From Neoarius graeffei (lineage: Eukaryota; Chordata; Actinopteri; Siluriformes; Ariidae), in contig NC_083596.1 in NCBI RefSeq assembly GCF_027579695.1, positions 12,916,798 through 12,980,797 on the forward strand: a DNA stretch of 64,000 nt. Reading direction: 5' to 3'. Below the pieces are notes generated by a model that was given only the letters and a program-made list of their open reading frames with translations, searched no databases and had not been told where the DNA came from. The translations under genes and the position numbers were made by a program. This document shows positions 1 to 10,900 of this stretch, one piece after another. The first letter of the stretch is position 1. Every line of letters starts with the position of its first letter.

Positions 1-819
1 TAATCTAAGTGAGCGTATGTAAATTTTTTGACCCTGTATGTATAATTTTGACCTGGCCTTGATTTCAGAAAACCCAAAGAAAATTAAAATTTCTGCACCA
101 AATTCATGTTTGTTTTTTTTAATTAAAAGATGTATGCTGTACAATCATTCTGCCACAGAAAAAGAACAGTTCAAAGGAATTACTGAAAGCCCAAATACTG
201 CCATGACGTTCATATCCAAGATGGCATTCATGTCACTGTATATAAACTTCTGTCCACAACTGTATATATTCACTACTCGAAGTTAAACTTCATATCTTCG
301 TACAACTGTGTAATATCCTCTATGTATACTGGCGCACAGTTTTGGAAAGAGAGTACAGTTATGCCTTTACTATTTGATAGGATATTAATAATAATAATAA
401 AAAATCACCTCAGCATATTTGATCTAATCTCTATCTACTGCATGTGTATTCACATCTTGGTGTGGAGACTGACTGTGTGCAATTACCACGCAAACATTTT
501 GACGTGCCACTCGTGAGAAAATCGCAAAAAAACTGAATTCAGTCAAAATATCAATCAGTCAACATTTACACATAATACATACACAACATTTTTGTAGAAT
601 GCTCCCCTGAATTTTTCAAACGTATCAGCAAACAAAGCTAAGTTTGTCCCTTCAGAGATTAGTATCCTTTTTCATATGGGGAAAAAAACATCAGTGTATC
701 TTTGCCAGTAAACAGATACCACTACATTTGTTACTGTACTGTAAGTCAGGGCGATATCATAGCCCGATATCGTGATAACTTAATACCCAACAAACTTGTG
801 TTTCAGTGTTGAATAATTT
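1..819. other. No gene seen
   Basis: AT-rich sequence downstream of exosc2. Small open frames here lack family motifs. No complete repeat is recognised. Confidence 0.6.
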
Positions 820-1362
820 ACACCCATCCACCTGCTATTGTATGCAGTTCTCTAATCAGCCAACCCCTCTGACAGCAGCACAATGTATAAAATCACGCAA
901 ATACAAATCAAGAGCTTCAGATAATGCTCACACATCAGAACGGGAAAAATTGTGATCTCGAAGTGTGACTTTCTTTCACTGTAGCATGGGTGTTGGTTTG
1001 AGCATTTCAGAAACTGCTGGGAAATCTCCTGGGGGTTTTCACACACAACAGTCTGTAGAGTTTACACAGAGTGGTGCGAAAAACAAACAAACAAACAAAA
1101 AAACATCAAGGGAGTGGGCGACGTTTCTGTGGGTGGAAACAAACGGCTTGCTGAGAAGAAAAGGTCAGAGGAAAACGGCCAGGTTGCTTTGAGCTGCCGG
1201 GAAGGATACAGCAACTCATATAATCACTCTTTACAACCGTGCTGAGCAGAAAAGCATCTCAGCCTGCAATAGCAGAAGACCATATCGGGTTCCACTCCTG
1301 CAGCCAAGAACAGGGATCTTAGACTCGAGAACAAGTTCCTATTAAAGTGTCTGGTGAGTGTA
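820..1362 (+). mobile_element. Tc1/mariner-derived non-autonomous element, family A
   Basis: Left end (ACACCCATCCACCTGC) to right end (CAAGTTCCTATTAAAGTG...GTGAGTGTA). It is one of six copies or fragments in this window. The complete family ends are TACACTyyCTGGCCACTTTA inverted repeats, as in the copy at 49326. It matches from memory a fish Tc1-like element with the transposase centre deleted. The outer left repeat is missing. Confidence 0.7.
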
Positions 1363-1869
1363 TTTCTTTAGCTATTCACTAAAACTAGTTGTCTTTCAGG
1401 GCTCCTCCTTCCCTTCCCTTTAAATGCAATTTTACTGTTGCTATAATACGCAATACTCATATATTGCGACTGACATTTCTACTGTGAAGCTACACAAGCA
1501 GATTTAGGAAGATAAAGGTGGTGGTTTTAAACTTCATGTCATTTGGTCACATATTTGAAATGCTTATAGACAATTCTACACCTTTAGACATTTTTTTGCA
1601 GTACGAGGAACCCAAACCCGAGACTGATCTGTGTCTCAGAATGAATCTCAGAGATGGCAATTAATACAAGCAAGAGAAGATCAATAAAACAGGAAGAGGG
1701 GGAAGAAAAAAAAAAGAATACAGTTTCCTTTAGAGGTGAACATCAGTGTGTTACTGGGAACGTCGTGATGTCATCCATGAGTCTTTTTGGTTTCTATTCA
1801 AAAAGATAAAAAGGCAAGTCTTGGTCTTTGAATCCTTTTACAAGACTCATGTTGTTGACTGCGAGCATT
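1363..1869. other. exosc2 3' flank, probably 3' UTR
   Basis: Runs directly downstream of the exosc2 stop on the minus strand. No other gene or repeat is recognised. Confidence 0.4.
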
Positions 1870-1950
1870 TTAACCCTCTTGCTCAAGAAGTCGTTGCCGT
1901 GTTTCCATCACGATCTCATCCATGATCTCGGGTTTCAAGATGTCTTTGAT
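1870..1950 (-). CDS. exosc2: exosc2 coding exon 9 and stop
   Basis: An 81-nt exon after a TTTTGCAG acceptor. It encodes [16 protein letters not shown], then [10 protein letters not shown] and TAA. It lies 4.2 kb from exon 8 across a transposon-filled intron. I could not place a canonical poly(A) signal downstream with confidence. Confidence 0.96.
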   Translation of the reverse strand: MKDILKPEIMDEIVMETRQRLLEQEG

Positions 1951-4900
1951 CTGCAAAAGGACAGGAATTTGATCAATTTCTAAAACAGGTCACAACAGAC
2001 ATGTGCACAGAGAAGCACCTATCAACCATGCAGCTTTACAAAGCGCTGTTCATCGAAAATAAATCAATTGTACAAACCGATGAGGATCGAGTAGTTTACA
2101 CTGCAGTATGATGACTGTTTTAAGTTAGGGTTCAGGCGGCATGGTGGTGTAGTGGTTAGCGCTGTCGCCTCACAGCAAGAAGGTCCGGGTTCGAGCCCCG
2201 TGGCCGGCGAGGGCCTTTCTGTGCGGAGTTTGCATGTTCTCCCCGTGTCCGCGTGGGTTTCCTCCGGGTGCTCCGGTTTCTCCCACAGTCCAAAGACATG
2301 CAGGTTAGGTTAACTGGTGGCTCTAAATTGACCGTAGGTGTGAATCTGAGTGTGAATGGTTGTCTGTGTCTATGTGTCAGCCCTGTGATGACCTGGCGAC
2401 TTGTCCAGGGTGTACCCCGCCTTTCGCCCGTAGTCAGCTGGGATAGGCTCCAGCTTGCCTGCGACCCTGTAGAACAGGATAAAGCGGCTACAGATAATGA
2501 GATGAGATGAGGATATAGCAACTCCTTTTTACAACCGTGGTGAGCAGAAAAGCATCTCAGCACGCAACAGCAGAAGACCACATTGGGTTCCACTCCTGCA
2601 GCCAAGAACAGGAACCTTAGACTCAAGAACAAGTTCCTATTAGGCTATTAGGCTTTGGCACGTAAAGAAAAAAAAGCGCTAGGTGATGTGGAATATTTGG
2701 CCTTGATAACGGATATGTGGTCCAGCTGCAACATGATGCCCTATATGTCAGCTACCGTACATTATGTGGACCGAGAGTGGGCAATGCAGTCCAAATGCCT
2801 GCAGACGAGTTTCATGCCAGAGACACATTCAGCGGACAATTTAGAAGACGCATTGCGCGAGACACTTGCCGAATGGAAAGTAGAGGAGAAAAAGATCGCC
2901 TGCATAACAATGGGGCGAATATTGTCACAGCCATCAGGCAATTGAAATGGCCGTGGTTAAGTTGTTTTGGGCACGATTTGAACCTGGCCATAACCAACTC
3001 GCTTGCGCAACAGAGGGCCAGTACAGACCGAGCGTTTGGAGTTTGCCGAGCAGTCAACACTGCGTTTGCGCACAGCTGGCTTCGGAGAAATGAGCTGCGC
3101 AAAGCGCAGGTGGAAATGAACCTCCCTGAGCACTCACTGATCACGGCAAGATATTAATCAGCTCTAACAATGAAAGACTAGTATTCAAACTATGAGAAGA
3201 AACTACACTTAAGCTATTACTCATTGTTTATTTACACCATATCAATTGAAGATGCGTTTCGGCCTTTAGTGCGCACTTGAACGCGCTAATTTTTCCAATT
3301 TATTAGTGTTTGAATTATTGCACCAGCTTTTAAAATCATGATTTAATATTGCTTTTTTTTTTTTAACTGTCTTTACATTTGTCAGAATCACCTTCATTCT
3401 TCCATTTAGTTTGACATTATGGCTTAGAGTGGACCATTTTGTGTCTGAAAGTAGGCCTATTTACCAGATTAAAGTTATTTGACTTCTGCCGAAGTCTGCG
3501 CTTCACTACCGTTTGGGGTGCAATATTTCCCGACTGAAGTCGTTAATAGTGACTATTTGTTTGAACAACATGACAAATTTTACATTAAAAGTATAGTGTA
3601 GGCTAAAAAATGAAGTCAAAATTTATTATTAGTAGCATACTGTATTTGTGTAACCACATGTTATGTTCACTAGCACGTCCCTGCACCATAGCCTACGTGA
3701 ACAAGCGGTAATAGGATATTACTTTATAATGATTTATAATAATTATGTATTTATAATTATATGTTATATAATATATTTATATATTAAACAAAACTAACTA
3801 ACTAAACTAACAAAAAACTAACTTTTTAGGTTAAATAGGCCCAGATGATACCGTACATGCATGATTATGACAGGAGGGGGCGTGGTATCACGATGGTGGC
3901 TCTCCATCGTGATGGATGACCACCATCGTCGATGGACGATGGCATCGTCTATCGGCACAGCCCTAATGTAAACCTTTTCAAGCGATACTCGGTGTGAATG
4001 GTACAATTCAGAATCTTCACTAGGCTTAGTGCCAGAAGATTTAGAATCAGGATCTTTCCGTTTCAGCCAACCAACCAAAGACATCATAAGAGTTGAGAAT
4101 GATAGCCAAGTGATGAAAGATAACCTATGCTAACGCTTAATGAAGATGAAGCAGAGCCGATCTGACCTACATAATGTGCACCACTCTACGTAATCGTCAT
4201 CATCGTGACCACTGGGACCAGCTTAAAGGGGAAAAAAACGTTACGGAAGATAGATAATTCGGCAAGTCGGCGTTCGACTATATGCCCGCGCGACATTGAA
4301 ACATGTTGAACCTATTGTAAAGTAAAGCGCATCAACGATCTGTGATCAGAGAATTACTTTGGTGTTTGTATTGGCGTGGTTTTTTCACTTTTCTTTGAAG
4401 TAAACTTTTTTTTTTTTTTTGACTGGGCGGCCAAAAATTAAGGCTCGGCGGCGCATTTATGAGTCGGCGGTAATAGCTCTTCTAGCCGTTATGACTTGGC
4501 AGGCCGCCGAGTCATTAACAGACCTGTTTACCCCAAATTTGCCCTGTCAGTAGTCTTGCAGTATCTTGTCAGTAGTTTTGGTAAGCTGTCAGTAGGAATT
4601 TTACTGGGGTCCAATCTATGTATTGTATCGAAGACAAAAAGTAGAAAGCAGCCTATTAGATAACAGTACTCATTCAAGTTGAAAGTAAGTGATAGATTAC
4701 ATGAACAAAATTTTAAAAATTAAAATCTAGCACTGGTCTTATTTTTTCTGTCAAGTTAAGCACCTGTGAGAACCAAAAAGCAAACCCATGTAAGATTCTA
4801 GATCTGCTCCATAATCCTCATATTACCAAGCCTAGACTCTAAGGTCTACTTGTTGACTCCTCATACATTTCATTATTTCAGTATCTCTGAAATAACCAGA

Positions 4901-7900
4901 AGACTAGCAGTAATACTTATTTAGGATGCTACAATAAGAAAAAATATTTCAGAGACCATAAGGCATGGCCACAGATCGTGATAGGAGTCTTTATATTTTT
5001 GCGACGACTTCTGGTATTTCTTTGCAGGACATTCAATAATGCCATCGGCCTTTCGCTTCGCGGCCGCCATGATTGTGTGCTCAGAAACCAAAGTTGAAAC
5101 AATGGAACCTTCCCACAATGCAACGTACGGTAAACGTGGCTTAAACGTGATTAAACATGGCTGCGCCCATGACTATACGATCGATGTTCGAGTCCCACAA
5201 TAAATATGATTATAAAGTAAGTCATGAACAGGGTTTTTTCTAGAAAAATTTAGTATGAGGGCGCTCACCATGGCGAGGGAGCGAAGCCGGGGGGGGGGGG
5301 GGGGGGGGGGATGGTGCCGGTTGTCCCCCCCCCCCGCCGTGCAAAGCCTTTGAAAAATGCTCCAATGGGACGTTCTGAGGCTATCTGAGAGGGAAATTGT
5401 AACAAATTGTCTGTCAACATTGAAAAAGAAAGAAGTAATCTTCTTCTGCCCCCGACAGTCTTTGGCTTTCTTCCGCTTCGTGCCGCGGGATGACATCTTT
5501 AAATGCCCAAGTGTCAACAAAAACAACTCGCGAACTACTTCTGTCAAAAGCTCCCGTGCCGGTGGGTGAAAGGTCATTCAGTCTCGAGAAATCTCGCTCT
5601 ACAAGTCAGCTGACCTTGTATGTAACCCATGTCAAATCTCGCGAGAGCAGCCGCGACAAGTAAACAACTAAACAACATGGCGCCTCAGTCTGGAAAACGC
5701 CAATTCGGATTGTTTTTGCACCGTCTGGCGGTGTATCTACTATGATTGGAATATTTTTGGAGCAATTATAACGTATTTGATGATCAGACACATTGTCACG
5801 TAGTGTTGCTGGGATGTTTTCACGGAGTCGGTAAGGGGGCGCACGCCGAGAGTAAGAGGGCGCAGCGCCCCTGTTCCCCCGTTTAGACGAAAGCCTGATG
5901 AAACATTTGGCAACATTTCGGCCATAAATCGTAGTTTTTGGACAAGAATTCGTAGTCTGTTTTGTTTTGAAAAATTGTAGGAACTACGGACAAATCGTAG
6001 GAGTAAACAGGTCTGCATTAACGATAGTGGAGAACACTGACATTGTATATACCGATATAAAAGGTTACTAACAAACTGCCAGCGACTGTGACAATTTATC
6101 ACGATATCGATATTACAGTCATATTACCAAGTCCTATAATCAAAAACAGTACCTGGTGTGTCAGAGAGGATTCATAGCAGTAGAGAATGCTGGTGTCATA
6201 CAGCATCACTTTGTGAGCTGCCAGAGCCAGTAAACAGTTCCTCACTCGAGAAATGACCTCCCGGTCTGAAAGAGGGACGGGCTGAAAACCAAACCAAACA
6301 AGGAACACGGGAATTCAGTTACTGAGCCGAATCTCACACTGTAACAGAACCAGTTTCTCAATCACGTCACACATCCTCCTCACCTCCAGGCTTGTGTAAT
6401 ACCCTCCTGCCTCTTCATCCTGTTGCCCCGGTGTGGGGTAAATCCAAATATAGCCGTTGTTCCCTAGTATAATGGATGCTCCACAAGTCAGATTGTGGAA
6501 ATGGGTTTTCTGTCTCTTGATGAGCGAAGGTGATACTTGCATGAGTACACCCTGACCCAGCTAAACAAGACATAAAAACATGCAAACATACTCAAACACT
6601 AAAAAGACAAGAAGTGACCGCTTAAAACAACAAATATGAATACGTGAAGTACTGTTTTACTGTATTAAAAAAGAACTGAAGGCAAATTTATCATCAAAAT
6701 TCTATTTCTCTCATTTTATTAAATACAAGAATGCATTTCTGACAGCTATTCTGTCACTGCTATAGCAAGTTATGAGTGTTTGAAATATGCTCTGTAATCT
6801 ATCAGGCCATACGTCAAAGCAACGAGATTCGCGGAGACCTGTGCGAGACTTCGTAGGACGGAAGTAAAACATACAGCGGAAATCAAAGCGACCAACACCT
6901 GCCAACATTGTCAAAAGACGCGCGCGCCCTCTTTCGAATGCTGACATAATCAAGCCGGAAGTTTCCCGTGTCCAAAATCGCTCCCTACTCACTATATAGG
7001 GCGCTATATAGTGGGGACGCCATTTTGTAGTGCTGTCCGAAACCTTAGTGAGGATTATGCGCTCAGTATAATGTGCATTTATCACAAAAATACATGCATG
7101 CATTTATTATTTTGAAAACCCACCAGCCGCCTGATCTGGCATGTTTGAATTGTGCCACAGTAATGACGTAAACCCAAGCGCGACGGACTAGTCCTTATCC
7201 TGTTGTCTTTCCAACTCTTCTCTACTCCACGTTGGTTCGAAGTTGTATGGAATAAGCTCCATCACTGATGAAGCTGGCAAATCTCGAAATTAATCTAAAT
7301 TAGAATGATCTGGAGATCTGGCCACTGTGTAAACAGTTTTCAAAATGGCGGCGCCGGCACTTCACGTTTGAAGTCTCGCACAAGTCTCGTGAAGCTCGCG
7401 CGGATAAGCGACGCCTGCCATGGACCAAACGAACTACATTCAACATGGCTAAAACCGTAAAGGCCGATAAGTGTAATATAACATGCCAATACGAGTCACG
7501 ATATAACAGGGTTTTTTCTAGAAAAATTTAGTATGAGGGCGCTCACCATGGCGAGGGAGCGAAGCGGGGGGGAGATGGTGCCGGTTGTCCCCCCCCCGCC
7601 GTGCAAAGCCTTTGAAAAATGCTCCAATGGGACGTTCTGAGGCTATCTGAGAGGGAAATTGTAACAAATTGTCTGTCAACATTGAAAAAGAAAGAAGTAA
7701 TCTTCTTCTGCCCCGGACAGTCTTTGGCTTTCTTCCGCTTCGTGCCGCGGGATGACATCTTTAAATGCCCAAGTGTCAACAAAAACAACTCGCGAACTAC
7801 TTCTGTCAAAAGCTCCCGCGCCGGTGGGTGAAAGGTCATTCAGTCTCGAGAAATCTCGCTCTACAAGTCAGCTGACCTTGTATGTAACCCATGTCAAATC

Positions 7901-10900
7901 TCGCGAGAGCAGCCGCGACAAGTAAACAACTAAACAACATGGCGCCTCAGTCTGGAAAACGCCAATTCGGATTGTTTTTGCACCGTCTGGCGGTGTATCT
8001 ACTATGATTGGAATATTTTTGGAGCAATTATAACGTATTTGATGATCAGACACATTGTCACGTGGTGTTGCTGGGATGTTTTGACGGAGTCGGTAAGGGG
8101 GCGCACGCCGAGAGTAAGAGGGCGCAGCGCCCCTGTTCCCCCGTTTAGACGAAAGCCTGATATAAGGTTAATAAAACCGAAAACGTAATTGAATAACAAC
8201 ATGTTAATTAAGAAATAAAGCAAGTTTCAAAATGACTTCAGTTCCCCTTTAATGCATCACGCAATGTTTTTCCAACGTACCTTGCCGTATTTTAAGCTGC
8301 GCGTGTGAAGAGAGAGGGCTCCATCTGAAAACACAGACTGTACCTCTGCCTTAAACAAGTCAAGGAAGACTTTATTCAATGACAAGCACAGCAACAACAG
8401 GAAAACATTTCTGATAGTCATTCAAAAATATTCGCTTTTATATATAAAAACTATCCTAGTGCTTATCAGGATACACTAATGAGGTCCCCTTCTTGAAGAT
8501 AGTCTCTCATAGCAAGTTCATCTTCTGCAGATCGCCTCCTCTGAAATATTACGGTTAAAGGTGAGTTAGAAATCATACACTGCTTGCATGAACACTGGAT
8601 CACCACTAGAGGGCATCTTTAAATCTTATCAGTATTTGAAAAAAATAAAATAAAATAACCTCAGTATATAGCAATATGCATCATTTTATACAGTTGCTGT
8701 CGAATACTCGACTCTGACTGGTCAGGAGGTACTGATACAGGGTTCTAACTAGGTCTTTTCAGCGTATCGGGTCGATACGCAAAGTTTCCTTACTGCTACG
8801 CCCGCAATATTGCAGACACGCCTGTAAAAACTGCAGACTTGTCAAGGTGGTCTCTTGTTTAATTTTTCTCTTGTTATCCCCACACGACAGCAACGGCGCA
8901 CCGCCATGTGAACATTCTACATTCGGACATACTCCACTCCCCATCCACGTAAGTGCCCAGTGCATTGCTGCCCGAGTAGTTCCGTGTGGAAACGATCACT
9001 GATCATGCTAATCTGGTTTACCTCCTTCCTTATTCGGTGTTCGCGGTAAATTATTATCCATGTTAAGAGGCGCTTGCGTGCCATGCACATAATACGTACC
9101 GGTCCCTGGACTGTCGTATAAAGCTGACACTTGGTGAACATCAACTGGTTGTTTTATTCTTGTTCCATAAATGTCACCAATATCAGTGATTGCTATACAT
9201 ACAGGACACTTTTTCCATGGAATAAAAACATGTATTCTATTCCCTTCTAGCAGGTTTATTCATGGCATGCAATATTGTTATCATATCGCTTATCCTCCAT
9301 GTATTACGCCATTCTCCCTGATGAAACTTCCGCACTAAACTAAACTAAAACTTCCGCACTAGCGAGTGACTGACAGTTTGTACATAAACATGGCGGCGAG
9401 GTTTACTTCATTAAAAGCTGAAGATTTAAAAGGGACAGACGTGTTGAACACCCGAAAGGCTACGAAAACTTCACTGGATATTCTTCACGCATATTTACAA
9501 GAGAAAAACATACCAACGGACATCGAAAAACTGGAAAAGAGAGCAATAGCGGAAATACTGTCAAAGTTCTACTTGGAGGTGAGGAAAAATGACAGACTTT
9601 TACAAGAGGACTTCACTCAGCAAAGACCTTTTGTTTTGAACAACTGCAATGTAACAATTAACCCCTTCAATGCCCTTGGATGAGTCACGTACGTCATGAA
9701 ATCTTTTACCGCTGTGCCTTATGACGGAAGAATGTTTTAGGCATTGACTGTAATTCATATGTGCCACAGTGAAGTAAAAGTAATCTGCCATGTAAGGTAC
9801 ATAAAAGGAGGTGTTTATGACGCGTAGTGTACGTCATAAGGCACAGCGGTGAAAGATTTCATGACGTACGTGGCTCGCTCAAGGGCATCGAAGGGGTTAA
9901 CTACGACCAAAAGTAACTTTGAACTTGAACTGTCTACCTGGATATAGCTTGTATACAAGTTGGGTTGTTGTTCAGGCTTTTTGGACTCATACCATTTTTA
10001 TTGTTCGAACTTTGACTCTGTACATGTACACTGGATCGGCAGAACGCTGAATTACATTGGATCAGAATCAGCATTCAATATTGGTAAGTTACCACCGTGT
10101 TCTTAACTTTTTGTAAAATCTATAATTGTTCCATCGAATGTGTATGTATAATAATGCCTCTTTTTCATGGTATATCAGATATATTCCATTCAGCTACTCG
10201 TCTTTGACTCGTTCAATATCATGCTCGCTGAATGAAATATATCTGATATACCACTCAACGACAGCCAATATTATTTAAATATTAATTATAATGAGCCTTC
10301 AATCAATCACAGCGACTTTTGGCAAAAAAAAAAAAAAAATCTGATTAATGTTACCAAAAAAAAAGAGTGAATTTCAGGGAGGCCTGCAACTGCCAGGAAA
10401 TGTACTAGAGTGCATCTCCGAGTATGTAGAACCCATGAGCTTTCAGGGGCCTAAGGTGGCCCCCGAACCCCCGGCCATTACGCTGATATTTTGGTCTAAT
10501 TAGAACCCTGCAATACATATATACACAGTAGTGATTTAGAATAATGTGTTCTCTCTAATACTATTGTTTCTATAATAACTTACACATGGACTTATATGGC
10601 AGATTCGTCATATAAATAGATTAAAACAAGAGAAAACATATTTCGTATTTATGGAAGGAGTTTTCAATGTCAGTGCATTTTCCAATATGGTATAACTTTC
10701 AGGATAGGGGGTTTGCACTTTCTTTCTCCAACATGACAAACTACTTTTATTTTTATTTAAAACTCTACCAGCTGTGGTGGTGAAGATCATGTTTTCACCT
10801 CTGTTTGTTTGACTTTTCCCCACGTAACCCAAAAGTAGTGAATGGATTTGGATGAAATTTGGTGGACAGCTTTAGTATTATCTTAGGCTCAAGTGATTTG

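Larger units (their letters stand above)
9190..10276 (+). mobile_element. Crypton-like tyrosine-recombinase element, copy 1
   Basis: Segments 9193-9410 and 10165-10276 are shared, in reverse orientation, with 35719-36205. Both carry an upstream region, the start of a frame beginning MA(A/T)R, and a palindrome of about 90-100 bp near the far end (GGTATATCAGATATATTCCA and complement). Confidence 0.6.
8738..10510 (+). mobile_element. TIR element with CAGGGTTCTAA ends carrying a recombinase remnant
   Basis: CAGGGTTCTAACTAGG (8738) and the complement of CTAATTAGAACCCTG (10496-10510) are inverted repeats of about 33 bp with mismatches and a shared CAGCGTA further in. The interior holds the Crypton-like segment (9190-10276) and a TTAA-flanked MITE. 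No target duplication was found, so the outer unit could be a chance pairing of related ends. Confidence 0.5.

Noticed and set aside
38-516. Small plus-strand open frames at the left edge
   Set aside because: AT-rich, without motifs, splice context or similarity to any family I know.
2140-2210. tRNA gene at the head of each SINE
   Set aside because: A and B boxes are present, but the sequence is fused to the SINE body and cannot form a complete tRNA with acceptor stem.
7868-8053. Identical 61-aa minus-strand frames at 5606-5791 and 7868-8053
   Set aside because: Identity comes from two copies of the same transposable element, not from a duplicated gene.
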